From positions 1 to 64,000 of the forward strand of contig NZ_JASHJI010000012.1 in assembly GCF_030733265.1 (NCBI RefSeq): a DNA stretch of 64,000 nt, read 5' to 3'. The notes under the pieces were generated by a model, which worked only from the letters and a program-made list of their open reading frames with translations, had not been told where the DNA came from and ran no database searches. Position 1 is the first letter of the stretch. The number at the start of each line of letters is the position of its first letter. This DNA comes from Roseibium sp. MMSF_3412 (lineage in GTDB: Bacteria; Pseudomonadota; Alphaproteobacteria; Rhizobiales; Stappiaceae). Of the stretch, positions 25,804 through 35,772 are shown in pieces. Position numbers and translations under genes: made by a program.

Positions 25804-27030
25804 ATGACCTACTTTACACAAAGCGCAGACACACACGAAGTAACCGGCTGGCGGTCTCCGGCAGTCCTCCTGATGATCATGGCAGGCGCCATGCAGCTGT
25901 CCTTCGCTGCCTGGTGGAACCTCATGAACAATTTTGCGGTTCAGGAACTCGACTTTTCTGGCCGGGAGATCGGCATCCAGCAATCGATCCGCGAAATCCC
26001 GGGATTCCTGAGTTTTCTGGCGGTTTACCTGCTGCTCCTGATGCGCGAGCAGACCCTCGCCTATGTATCGCTTTTGCTTCTGGGCGTCGGCGTTGCGATC
26101 ACCGGCTACTTTCCGACTGCACTCGGCTTCTATGTCACCACGCTGATCATGTCGATCGGCTTTCACTATTATGAGACCATGGCCCAGTCGCTGTCGCTTC
26201 AGTGGCTGCCTAAGGCAACGGCGGCAGCCAGCATGGGCAAGATCATTGCCGTTGGCGCGTTCGCCCAGCTGATCGCCTACGGTCTCATTTTCGTCGCCTG
26301 GAAGACATTCGACCTTTCCTTCACCTTCGTCTTCGCGATAGCCGGTGGCCTGACACTGGTCGTTCTCGCGTTTCTGATGATGGCTTACCCCCACTTCAAG
26401 GAAGGCGTGCCGCAGCACAAGAAGCTGATCCTGCGCAAACGCTACTGGCTCTACTACGCGCTCACCTTCATGGGTGGTGCGCGCCGCCAGATCTTCATGG
26501 TATTCGCAGGCTTCCTGATGGTTGAACGCTTCGGCTATGACGTTCATGAAATCGCCGGTCTGTTCCTGATCAACGGCGTCTTCAGCATGATCCTGGCACC
26601 GAAAATCGGTCACCTGATCGTCCGGTTCGGGGAACGCAAGGCGCTCATTCTGGAGTATATCGGCCTGATCGGCGTCTTCGTCGCCTATGCCTTTGTCTCA
26701 AGTCCCTGGGTCGCGGCCAGCCTCTACGTGATCGATCACGCCTTCTTTGCGGTGGCGATCGCGATGAAGACCTATTTCCAGAAGATCGCCGATCCGAAGG
26801 ACATCGCACCGACGGCAGGCGTCGCTTTCACGATCAACCATATCGCGGCGGTGTTCATTCCCGTCCTGTTCGGCTTCGTCTGGCTCATTTCCCCGGCGGC
26901 CGTGTTCCTGGCAGGCGCCGCCATGGCCGCCGTCAGTCTTGTGCTCGCCTCACTCATCCCGGGCAATCCCGAGGAAGGCCGCGAGGTTGACTTCTGGTTC
27001 CGAAAACCGGCAGCACAGGCAGCCGAATAG
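25804..27030 (+). CDS. Major facilitator superfamily transporter
   Basis: 408 residues with about 12 hydrophobic helices. The usual loop motifs are weak, but the overall hydropathy, the central cytoplasmic loop (HFKEGVPQHKKLILRKR, about 200-215) and the helix pairing are MFS-like. The divergent AraC regulator suggests inducible uptake or efflux of a small molecule. Substrate not predictable. A good bidirectional terminator follows at 27050. Confidence 0.83.
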   Translation: MTYFTQSADTHEVTGWRSPAVLLMIMAGAMQLSFAAWWNLMNNFAVQELDFSGREIGIQQSIREIPGFLSFLAVYLLLLMREQTLAYVSLLLLGVGVAITGYFPTALGFYVTTLIMSIGFHYYETMAQSLSLQWLPKATAAASMGKIIAVGAFAQLIAYGLIFVAWKTFDLSFTFVFAIAGGLTLVVLAFLMMAYPHFKEGVPQHKKLILRKRYWLYYALTFMGGARRQIFMVFAGFLMVERFGYDVHEIAGLFLINGVFSMILAPKIGHLIVRFGERKALILEYIGLIGVFVAYAFVSSPWVAASLYVIDHAFFAVAIAMKTYFQKIADPKDIAPTAGVAFTINHIAAVFIPVLFGFVWLISPAAVFLAGAAMAAVSLVLASLIPGNPEEGREVDFWFRKPAAQAAE

Positions 27031-27049
27031 CGGAAATCCAAATGAAAAA

Positions 27050-27073
27050 GCCCGCCATCGTCCGGCGGGCTTT
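27050..27073 (+). terminator. Bidirectional terminator between MFS and ferredoxin genes
   Basis: Stem GCCCGCC / GGCGGGC with a 7-base loop, followed by TTT on the plus strand and preceded by AAAAA, which gives a T tract on the minus strand. It serves both convergent genes. Confidence 0.85.
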
Positions 27074-27097
27074 CCCTTTAAGGCAAAGGCTTCAGCG

Positions 27098-27448
<351 letters not shown>

Positions 27449-27535
27449 TCAGCTGAACCGACATAAAGCTTCCAACGCAAAGGTCAAGGACGATGACGTA
27501 TTCCGGATGCAAACAGGCCGAAAACCTTTGAGGGA

Positions 27536-27898
27536 TCAGCCCGCGAGCAGATCCCTGATATACGTGTTGGCCTCGTCGACCGCGGCAACCAGCCCTTCGG
27601 TCGCGGACCCGGGTGCCTGTTTCATGCGGCCCTCAAGATTCTCGCAAACCTCGGCGACACGGCCGGCGCCGATCGCCCGCGCGGATCCTTTCAGCGTGTG
27701 TACCAGATCCAGCCGCACGCTCATGTCGGTCTCGTTTGCAAGACGTTCGAGCGTTGAAGAAGACTGTGATTTGAACAGGTGAAGGACCTGAACTTCAAGA
27801 TCCCGGTTCCCCAGGGTGTTTGTTGCCAGTTGTACAAGGTCGATCGGCGCTTCGGGACCGCAGCGGCCGCTGACACGGGCCATCGATGAAGGGGCCAT
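27536..27898 (-). CDS. Stand-alone Hpt (histidine phosphotransfer) protein
   Basis: 120 residues forming one Hpt four-helix domain. The phosphorylatable His is in HTLKGSARAIG (about residue 67), and the preceding LFKSQSSSTLERL helix is typical. It would relay phosphate between response-regulator receivers. The ~12 N-terminal residues are unconserved, and an internal start is possible. No histidine kinase is nearby. The SixA-like phosphatase at 3.2 kb belongs to a family acting on Hpt domains, but a link is speculative. Confidence 0.88.
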   Translation of the reverse strand: MAPSSMARVSGRCGPEAPIDLVQLATNTLGNRDLEVQVLHLFKSQSSSTLERLANETDMSVRLDLVHTLKGSARAIGAGRVAEVCENLEGRMKQAPGSATEGLVAAVDEANTYIRDLLAG

Positions 27899-28150
27899 TG
27901 TCGGGCTCCAAGTTACTCATTACACACCACACGGCACCTCGCCGGCGGCTTGGACTGCTCAAAAGTGTGCTCTCAAGACCCAAACACCCGGTTAAATGCG
28001 GCTGACAAACACCCGACTCGGCCCAATGTCCCCAAAAAACTGAAAGTTTGGTTAACGGAGCAATTTCCGCGGGCGAAGCTGGCTGGAAAAAAAACGTTGC
28101 CTTTCCGCCGTTTGTCAAAACCGAAGCCGGTCGAACGAGGCAAACAGCCG

Positions 28151-28465
28151 TTAACTTTTTTTGCGAATTCGACTTGAACTGAGAACCTCGAATGCGTCGG
28201 GCGTGAGCCGGCAAACCAGCCAGTTGGGCTTGATTGGGTTGGAAAACCAAGGCTCTGCCCAACCTGCATCAATGCACGCTCTGATCGTTCGTGCCGGAAT
28301 TTCACGTCCGTTTTCGTCGAACAGAGGCAATTTTCCACCCGGTTGTTCAAGTCCCCTTTTCAACCATCGCTTTTGAACGGCAGTCAGGTTTCCGAGTTTC
28401 AGTGCGCCCGGAGCGGACGCCGAAGCTCCCTCCTCCACCACGCCTTCTTTCTTCGATTTCGGCAT
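28151..28465 (-). CDS. Conserved hypothetical protein
   Basis: 104 residues with GGGGGCGG upstream of the ATG. A low-complexity N terminus (KSKKEGVVEEGASASAPGA) is followed by a compact conserved region: TAVQKRWLKRGLEQPGGKL, TIRACIDAGWAEPWF, KPNWLVCRLT. This tryptophan-rich pattern with a short helix-turn-helix-like spacing recurs in hypothetical proteins of Hyphomicrobiales. DNA or RNA binding is possible. No function is assigned. Confidence 0.65.
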   Translation of the reverse strand: MPKSKKEGVVEEGASASAPGALKLGNLTAVQKRWLKRGLEQPGGKLPLFDENGREIPARTIRACIDAGWAEPWFSNPIKPNWLVCRLTPDAFEVLSSSRIRKKS

Positions 28466-28742
28466 CGAAACCGCCCCCTAAGTGATTCACGCCATTACAG
28501 TTTCTTGTTCGATGGGAGAGATTGTGCCATTACAGTTGGTGATGCGGCAAGATAGGAGCAGACCGTCTGGTGTATAATGGCGGTAGGTCAGCGGCGGCCC
28601 TCCTTAGAAAAAGCAGTTTTGCGCTGGTGTATGTCCAATGGCAGACGCGAAATGACGCATCAGATAGACTAGGGAACGGTCGCTTGTGGCGACTGGCGAG
28701 TTTTCCCGGCGTGTAATGAGTACGGACGTGAGGCGACCATAA

Positions 28743-31700
28743 ATGGCAAATCCGACAAAGGCCAAGGATCCTGCGGAAGCGGCCCTGTCAGCAGTTGAAG
28801 AAGCCCTGAAGCTTGACTTTGGCGGCCCTGACGCGACCTTCAATTTCGATGAAGGCGCTCCGGAAGCAAGCGCGGCTGTGGAAGCTGAACCCGAGAAAGA
28901 GCCCAAACCGCCGGCGTCAAGCGAACCCGCGCGCGAGGAACAGCGTGCGCCGCGCCGGCGCGGTCGCGGTGGACGTCCGCCCGCAGCCAACGACGATCGC
29001 CGCAATATCGGCAACCTGATCTACGCCCTGCAGCGCCGCCCCTCTTCGGCCCCGTTCTGGGGTGCCCTGGCCTTGAGCGCGGTCTGGGCTGCGCTCGGCG
29101 GCAGCCTTTTCTTCTCCACCTTTTCCGATCAGGTCTCGACACTCGACACGCAGGCCCTGCTGTCTTCTCCTGAAATCATCCTCGCCGCCGTCGGGATCCT
29201 TGTCCCCATCATCTTCTTCTTCGTGATGGCCATGATGATCTGGCGTGCACAGGAAATGCGTATCGTCGCGCGCGGCATGACCGAGGTTGCCCTGCGCCTT
29301 GCCGAGCCGGAAGACATGGCCAAGGAATCCATCCTGAGCGTTGGTCAGGCTATCCGCCGCGAGGTCGCGGCCATGGGTGACGGCATCGAGCGCGCCATTG
29401 CCCGTGCAAGCGAGCTCGAAGTGCTTGTGCACAACGAGGTTTCGTCTCTCGAACGCTCCTATAATGATAATGAGCTCAAGATCCGCGCACTGATCGAGGA
29501 GCTTGTCAGCCAGCGCGAGTCCATCGTCATCAATGCGGAGCGCGTGCGCGAAACGATCGCCGGTGCCCACGAGAAGTTCTCCTCGCAGCTCTCCGGTACG
29601 TCCAACGAGCTTGGCGAGACCGTCGATCAGGCTTCGCAGCGCATGATTGATGCCGTCAACAGCCGGGTCGAGGAACTGACCTCGACAGTCGACAGCCGGA
29701 TCGAGTCCCTTGGTGCGACCCTCAATGCGTCCGGCAACGAACTTGTCGACAACCTGACGCATCGCGCGGAAGACTATGTGTCCCGCCTGTCCCTCACCGG
29801 TCATGAACTGGTCGACAACCTGTCTGAAACCGGCACCACGATGTGGGAAACCCTGTCGGCGCGCGGCAACCAGGTGAACGAGCGCTTCGCGGAAACCGCG
29901 AATGCCTTTGTCGAGACGCTGACCGCGCGGGGAACGGAGATCAACGAAACGCTGGCATCCTCCAGCACCTCCGTTGTCTCGACCCTCAGCAGCAAGGCCG
30001 ACGAGTTCCGCGCAACGCTGGAAAACACCGGCATCACGGTGGGCGACGTCATCACGCAGCGCGGCGAAGAGATCAATGCCAATCTGTCGCTGACTTCCGG
30101 CCGCCTGATCGACACGATCACATCGAGAACCGAAGAGCTTGTCTCGACGGTGGATACGCGTGTCACCAATCTCGATGAGTCCCTGGCAGAAACGGGTAAC
30201 CGCGTTGTGGAAAGCATTTCCGAACGTGGTCAGACCGTGACCGACACGATTTCGATCCGCGGTGCTGAAATCGTCGAGACCCTTTCCGGCCGGTCGACGG
30301 AAGTTGCTGAAATCCTTCGCGGAACCGGTGAGAGCATCGTGGTCGACCTGTCCCTGCGCGGTGGTGAAATTGCCGCCAAACTGGACGAGACCGCCGGATC
30401 TCTCACCCAGACCATCTCTGTCCGCGGCGGTGAACTTGCCGAGAAGCTGGACAGCATTTCGGAACGCATCTACACGGCGATTTCCATCAATGGAACCGAA
30501 CTTGACGAGCGCCTGACGGCCCGCAGCAACGAAATGGCGACGATGCTGGAGCAGCAGACCGTCGGCTTCCGGGATACGCTGGAAAGCGTCTCCAGCCAGT
30601 TTGCCGCCGGACTGGGACAGCAGACCGGCACGCTGACCCAGACGCTTGCCGAAACCGGAACGCAGCTTGCCGAACTCATCGGCACCCGCGGAGACCGCGT
30701 GGCCAATGATATCAACCAGGTCAGCGGTCAGATCGCCGACACCCTCGAAATACGTGGTGGTGCCCTGAATGAAGGCCTCGCCGCGCGCCTGTCCGAGCTT
30801 GAAGAGCTTGTGGGTGAGCGCGGCGGACAGCTGATCGACGCCTTCGGCACGAAGACCCTGCTCCTGTCCGAGGCCATGGATTCGCGCCTGTCCACGCTTG
30901 ATGCAACCTTCGCATCGCGCATCGACACGATGGACGCTTCGCTTGGCAACCGGATTGCGGCGATCGACTCGGCAATCGGAAGCCACGCGGCGACGCTGGA
31001 TGCCGCTGTCGGCGGTCATGCGGCGACACTCGAGGCCAGCCTGAGCAACCATGCAGCTGCGATCGACACATCTCTGACCGATCGTCTGGCAGCCGTCGAA
31101 ACTGTGCTCAGCGAGCGCGCGACGACACTCGACACATCCCTCGGCAACCATACCGCGTCGATTGATGCGGCACTTGGAAACCGGCTTGCAGCAATCGACT
31201 CCACTCTCACCGAACGCGCCGCGGCAATTGACGCGTCGATTGGTGAACGTGGCAACGCGCTTGATGCGTCGCTTGGTGAGCGGATCGCGGCCCTGGATAC
31301 GTCGCTCGTCGATCGCATCGCGACAATGGATAGCTCACTCGAGCAGCGTTACAATGCGATTGATGCGACCCTGACAAACCGTATCAGCTCCATGGATACA
31401 TCTCTTGAGCAGAAACTCTCCTTGATGGACGAGACACTCGAGCAGAAGTTCACGGGCGTGGATGCGACGTTGACGGATCGCATCAGCACCATGGATGCAA
31501 CGCTCACCGATCGCATCAGCACCATGGATGCGTCTCTGGAGCAGCGCTACAACGCTATCGACGCGACACTTTCCGATCGCATCAGCACGATGGACACGTC
31601 GCTCGAACATCGGTTCACGTCGATGGACGCAACGCTCACGGACCGCATCAGCACGCTGGATGCCTCTCTGGAACAGCGGTTTGCCTCGATCGATATGTCC

Positions 31701-34700
31701 CTGGGAGAAAAAATCTCCTTCATGGACACCACGCTGGAAAGCCGTTTCAACACGATGGATGCCTCTCTCGGTGCCCGCGTGACCACCATGGACGCGGCAC
31801 TTGAAAACCGCCTGTCTTCCATGGACCGGTCGATCAGCGAACGCATCACGACGATGGACTCGTCCCTCGGCAATCACATCAGCACGCTTGATCTGACGCT
31901 CGATCAACGCACGGCGTCCTTCGAGGCAACGCTTGAAGCGCGCACCCAGATCCTGTCCGATGCGATCGAAAACCGGACGACCGGTATCAGCGACGCCCTG
32001 GAAGAGAAAACCCGCAACATCACGGACGTTCTCGCGGACCGCTCCGATGCCATCACGCTGCAGCTTGGCCAGCGCATCGAGACCGCGGGCAACACCCTCG
32101 CCGAACGCGCGACGGAAATCGGTGACACCCTCTCCGAACGCGTTGACGGCGCTGCTGCGTCCATGGCGGAAAAGGCCGAACTCCTGTCCGCCTCGATGAC
32201 CAGCGGGACCGACCGCATCGACGAAACGCTCGATGCACGCGCCCGTCAGATTTCCGAAACGCTCATTTCGCGCACCAAGGAAATCGCGAAGGCCTTTGTC
32301 GACGGTCAGGACGAAATGACCAATGCCCTCGACAACCGCCTCTCGGAAGCCGGCGATGTCCTTGGCAAGCAGAGCGAGCAGCTCACGGAATCGCTGTCGG
32401 AGCGTATCGCCGAAATCAATGTTTCCCTTGGTGCGAAGGTCTTTGAAGTCGCCGAAACGCTTGATAGCCGCGCAACGCAGCTCGAAACGCTTCTCAACGA
32501 GCGCCTGGAGAGCATCTCCGGCACGCTTACGGGTGAAAGCGAGCGTGCCCGCGATATCCTGACGGCGGTCATCTCCGAAGCCGGGGCCACCCTGTCGACG
32601 GAAAGCACGCGTCTGCGTGACACCGTGCAGGAAGCCGTGACCGCTGCTGCGGCATCGCTCTCCGACGAGCGCACCAAGACCGTTGAAGTTGTCGACACGG
32701 CGCTTAACCAGGCGACCGAGAAGTTGGCCGGTGAAAGTGACCGCATGCGCCAGATCGTACTCGGTTCCGTGGGCGAAGCCCGTGGAGTGCTTGTCGGCGA
32801 GAGCCAGAAAGCGGCCGATGTCGTCAGCAATGCGATGCATCAGGCGACCGGTGCCATGTCCGGCGAAAGCACCAAGATCCGCGAACTGGTTCTGTCCGCA
32901 GTGGCAGACGCAGCCCGCGCCATGGCCGCTGAAAGCGAAAAGGCCAGAACCCTCTATGCCGGAACGCTTGCCGAATTCACCGGATCGCTCTCGGGTGAAA
33001 GCGAGAAGATCCGCGGCGATCTTGCCAAGGTTATTGCCGAGATTTCCGGGAACCTCTCCGCCGAAAGCGAGCAGGCCCGTGCAACGCTCACCAAGACGCT
33101 GGAAGACATCCGCGGCCAGATGTCGAGCGAAGCCGGCATGGTTCGTGCCCGCGTCAACAGCGCGGTTTCGGAAGCAGCCGAACTTCTCGTCGGACGCGGC
33201 AATGATGTCGCCAACGAGCTGATGGAAAAAGCGACATCCCTCAACGAGGCCTTCGGTGAGCGCAGCGGCGAACTCGCGCGCATCGTCGGCACCGATGGCA
33301 ACGACCTCATCAATGCGATCGAGGCCCGCGCCAACGACCTGACCGGGCGTCTGTCGGAAGTCCACGGCGCCATTCTGGACGCCATCACGGTCAAGGGCCG
33401 CGACGTGACCGATACCTTCGCGCATACCGGCCTCGATGCGACCCGTTCGCTAGTCGAGGCGGGCGACCGGATCATCGCGAGCATCAACGATCGCAGCGAA
33501 CGCGCGACAGCGCTTCTCAGCGACACGAAGCAGCGCCTGGAAGCAGACGTTACGGAGATCCTCAACAAGGTCGAGGAATCCAACACCAACCTTCAGGGCA
33601 TCGTCACCACCGCAGGCGAAAACCTGACCGAAGTGGAAGGCAACCTCGCCCGCCGGGCCGGAGAATTCCGGTCCGCGGTCGACCGCGCTGTCCAGGAAAC
33701 CAACCAGACCACGTCGCTCATCAACGAGCAGGTGTCCAACCTTCGCGATGTCACGCAGATCACGCTTGCAGACATCCAGAACCTGACACATCGCTTCGGC
33801 GATCAGTCGGAAGAGCTGACACGCGCTGCGCGTCACCTGGAAGACACCAACAAGTCCGTCGAGGGCCGGGTCACCGAACGCCGCACGGCGATCGAGGAAG
33901 TGGCCGATACGCTTCTGGCGAAGACGGAAGCTGTCGACACGTTGATGCGGTCTTTCTCGCAGAACCTGTCCGACACGCTCGAGTCGGCCGACGACCAGGC
34001 CCGCGAAGCCGCGAACATGCTCGGAGCCGCCGCAGAGGCCGCATCGAAACAGGTCGCGGAACAGTTCGAGTCAATGCGCCTGACGGCGGGCATGGAAGGT
34101 CAGAAGGCCCGCGACGCCATTCGTTCGGCTCAGGACGACATCATTTCGGAGATGAGCAAAACGGTCAGCGATGCCTCGGACCGCTTCAACGATGCGGCGG
34201 GCCGTATGCGCGATGTCGCCAGGGATGTGCACCGTGAGCTGGAAGCAACGCGCAACGAACTGAAACAGGGCGTTCTCAACCTTCCGGACGAAGCCGAGGA
34301 ATCGTCCGCGGCCCTGCGCAAGGTCGTGAACGAGCAGATCCGCGCGCTGACGGAGCTGTCGGAGATTGTGGCCAAGCAGTCCAACTCTCTCGACATTTCG
34401 CGTCCGCAGGCCCAGGCCGCTGCAGCAAGTGCTCCGGCACCGCAGGCCGCAGCCCCCTCGCCTCAGGGCTATGCGCCTGAACCGCTGGCGCCTCAGCGTC
34501 AGGCACCGGCAGCGGATCCGCGTCCTCAACAGCAGCAGCGTCCGGCTGAAATGCGTCGCCAGCAGCCTGCAGAGCCGCAGGGCGGAAACCCCGCCGGCAA
34601 GGGCTGGGTTGCCGATCTGCTGCGTCGGGCCTCGCGTGACGAAGATGCAAGTGCCGACACAAGCATGGCACGCACACCGTTGCAGACGGTTGAAAGTCTC

Positions 34701-35027
34701 AATTCGCTTTCGGTCGACATCGCCCGCGCGATCGACCACGAGACTTTCATCGATCTGTGGAACCGTTACCGCAGCGGCGAGCGGAACGTCTTCACCCGCA
34801 GGCTGTACACGCTTCAGGGTCAGCAGACATTCGACGAGATCCGTCAGAAATATACACGCGACCCGGAATTCCGTACCGCCGTGGAAAGATATGTTTCCGA
34901 CTTCGAGCAACTGCTGGCCCAGGTCTCGCGCAACGACCGTGACAACATGCTCGGCCAGACCTACCTCACGTCGGACACCGGCAAGGTCTACACGATGCTG
35001 GCGCACGCCAGCGGCCGGCTCGACTAG
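28743..35027 (+). CDS. Giant coiled-coil protein, growth pole ring (GPR/RgsE) homologue
   Basis: 2094 residues. Layout: acidic, Pro-rich cytoplasmic start and an Arg-rich patch (APRRRGRGGR, ~70); two membrane helices (~101-125 and ~143-166); then about 1700 residues of nearly continuous helix; a Pro/Gln linker (~1890-1950); and a globular C-terminal domain (~1970-2094). The helix contains apolipoprotein-like repeats of 22 and 11 residues. Length, topology and repeat type match GPR of Agrobacterium and RgsE of Sinorhizobium, which form a ring at the growing pole and are needed for unipolar growth. No strong ribosome-binding site (GAGGCGACC). A strong terminator follows. It is a single-gene unit. 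Confidence 0.85.
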   Translation: MANPTKAKDPAEAALSAVEEALKLDFGGPDATFNFDEGAPEASAAVEAEPEKEPKPPASSEPAREEQRAPRRRGRGGRPPAANDDRRNIGNLIYALQRRPSSAPFWGALALSAVWAALGGSLFFSTFSDQVSTLDTQALLSSPEIILAAVGILVPIIFFFVMAMMIWRAQEMRIVARGMTEVALRLAEPEDMAKESILSVGQAIRREVAAMGDGIERAIARASELEVLVHNEVSSLERSYNDNELKIRALIEELVSQRESIVINAERVRETIAGAHEKFSSQLSGTSNELGETVDQASQRMIDAVNSRVEELTSTVDSRIESLGATLNASGNELVDNLTHRAEDYVSRLSLTGHELVDNLSETGTTMWETLSARGNQVNERFAETANAFVETLTARGTEINETLASSSTSVVSTLSSKADEFRATLENTGITVGDVITQRGEEINANLSLTSGRLIDTITSRTEELVSTVDTRVTNLDESLAETGNRVVESISERGQTVTDTISIRGAEIVETLSGRSTEVAEILRGTGESIVVDLSLRGGEIAAKLDETAGSLTQTISVRGGELAEKLDSISERIYTAISINGTELDERLTARSNEMATMLEQQTVGFRDTLESVSSQFAAGLGQQTGTLTQTLAETGTQLAELIGTRGDRVANDINQVSGQIADTLEIRGGALNEGLAARLSELEELVGERGGQLIDAFGTKTLLLSEAMDSRLSTLDATFASRIDTMDASLGNRIAAIDSAIGSHAATLDAAVGGHAATLEASLSNHAAAIDTSLTDRLAAVETVLSERATTLDTSLGNHTASIDAALGNRLAAIDSTLTERAAAIDASIGERGNALDASLGERIAALDTSLVDRIATMDSSLEQRYNAIDATLTNRISSMDTSLEQKLSLMDETLEQKFTGVDATLTDRISTMDATLTDRISTMDASLEQRYNAIDATLSDRISTMDTSLEHRFTSMDATLTDRISTLDASLEQRFASIDMSLGEKISFMDTTLESRFNTMDASLGARVTTMDAALENRLSSMDRSISERITTMDSSLGNHISTLDLTLDQRTASFEATLEARTQILSDAIENRTTGISDALEEKTRNITDVLADRSDAITLQLGQRIETAGNTLAERATEIGDTLSERVDGAAASMAEKAELLSASMTSGTDRIDETLDARARQISETLISRTKEIAKAFVDGQDEMTNALDNRLSEAGDVLGKQSEQLTESLSERIAEINVSLGAKVFEVAETLDSRATQLETLLNERLESISGTLTGESERARDILTAVISEAGATLSTESTRLRDTVQEAVTAAAASLSDERTKTVEVVDTALNQATEKLAGESDRMRQIVLGSVGEARGVLVGESQKAADVVSNAMHQATGAMSGESTKIRELVLSAVADAARAMAAESEKARTLYAGTLAEFTGSLSGESEKIRGDLAKVIAEISGNLSAESEQARATLTKTLEDIRGQMSSEAGMVRARVNSAVSEAAELLVGRGNDVANELMEKATSLNEAFGERSGELARIVGTDGNDLINAIEARANDLTGRLSEVHGAILDAITVKGRDVTDTFAHTGLDATRSLVEAGDRIIASINDRSERATALLSDTKQRLEADVTEILNKVEESNTNLQGIVTTAGENLTEVEGNLARRAGEFRSAVDRAVQETNQTTSLINEQVSNLRDVTQITLADIQNLTHRFGDQSEELTRAARHLEDTNKSVEGRVTERRTAIEEVADTLLAKTEAVDTLMRSFSQNLSDTLESADDQAREAANMLGAAAEAASKQVAEQFESMRLTAGMEGQKARDAIRSAQDDIISEMSKTVSDASDRFNDAAGRMRDVARDVHRELEATRNELKQGVLNLPDEAEESSAALRKVVNEQIRALTELSEIVAKQSNSLDISRPQAQAAAASAPAPQAAAPSPQGYAPEPLAPQRQAPAADPRPQQQQRPAEMRRQQPAEPQGGNPAGKGWVADLLRRASRDEDASADTSMARTPLQTVESLNSLSVDIARAIDHETFIDLWNRYRSGERNVFTRRLYTLQGQQTFDEIRQKYTRDPEFRTAVERYVSDFEQLLAQVSRNDRDNMLGQTYLTSDTGKVYTMLAHASGRLD
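30876..31910 (+). repeat. About 31 tandem 33-bp units (11-residue hendecads) in the GPR gene
   Basis: Residues ~712-1056 are built of 11-residue units with the pattern (M/L/I)D-x-S/T-L-x-x-R-h-x-x, for example STMDATLTDRI and STMDASLEQRY. The period is kept without visible indels. Hendecads give slightly right-handed or straight helical bundles, unlike heptad coils. Several units differ at only a few bases, so copy number could vary between strains. Confidence 0.8.
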
Positions 35028-35051
35028 GGCTCTGAAAACAAACATGAAAAA

Positions 35052-35075
35052 GGCGGCCCCTGGCCGCCTTTTTTT
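35052..35075 (+). terminator. Intrinsic terminator of the GPR gene
   Basis: Stem GGCGGCC / GGCCGCC with a three-base loop, immediately followed by seven Ts. A preceding A run makes it usable in the other direction for the convergent MarR gene. Confidence 0.92.
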
Positions 35076-35102
35076 GTTCGGGCTGCGAGCGTAAAGACCG
35101 CA

Positions 35103-35627
35103 TCAGCCGGTCCCGTCCTGTGCCTCCCCAATGTCCGACAGATTGTCCCGGATACGCTGCGCGATCGCCAGAAAGCCGTAAATGTCGTCTTCGCTCAGAC
35201 CGCTCAGCATCCTGCGTTCGACAGCCAGCAATTTGGGTCCGAGATCCTCATAAACAGCGCGGCCCTCGTCGCTGAGCTGAAGGAGGAAACTTCTTCCGTC
35301 CTCCAGGTGGGTCGAGCGCTTCAGATATCCGCGTTCTTCCATCCGCTTCACGGCGCGGCTCACAACGACCTTGTCCATGCTGGAGCGAGAGACGATCTCG
35401 GTCGCCTGGAGACCGGTTTCTGCCGCACCGAGGATCGCCATCGTCCGCCACTCGGCCGGCATCATGCCGTAGTCGCGCTGGTAAACGGCGGACAAGGCAT
35501 TGGTGACATCGCTGTAGAACACCCTCACCTGATAGGGGAAAAACGCCTGAAGATCGAACACGGGACCGTTTTCAGTCTCCGAATTCTTCATCGGGGTCTT
35601 GGTGTGGGCGTTTTCGCGTCGGGTCAT
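35103..35627 (-). CDS. MarR-family regulator, divergent from TRAP operon
   Basis: 174 residues. A winged helix is visible: GLQATEIVSRSSMDKVVVSRAVKRMEERGYL as recognition region, followed by the wing DGRSFLLQLS. GAGACACC precedes ATG 35627; the upstream ATG at 35660 has no ribosome-binding site. It faces the TRAP genes across about 145 bp, so control of that transporter by its ligand is the natural inference. Confidence 0.88.
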   Translation of the reverse strand: MTRRENAHTKTPMKNSETENGPVFDLQAFFPYQVRVFYSDVTNALSAVYQRDYGMMPAEWRTMAILGAAETGLQATEIVSRSSMDKVVVSRAVKRMEERGYLKRSTHLEDGRSFLLQLSDEGRAVYEDLGPKLLAVERRMLSGLSEDDIYGFLAIAQRIRDNLSDIGEAQDGTG

Positions 35628-35772
35628 GGTGTCTCGGCCGTAATTCTCAGGTCGGTCCATTTTAAGATTGACTTAGTTTCATATGCAACTATTTTCGACC
35701 ATCAAATGCCGAGTAAAATCCTGGTCGGGGAGTGGCCGGACCTTGGCTGACAAGCAAGTGGGAGGAAAAACC

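Noticed and set aside
28917..33425. Very long minus-strand open frames (744 and 696 residues) opposite the GPR gene
   Set aside because: They are shadows caused by the repetitive, stop-poor composition of the sense gene. Their translation is low-complexity, with no start signals or known motifs.
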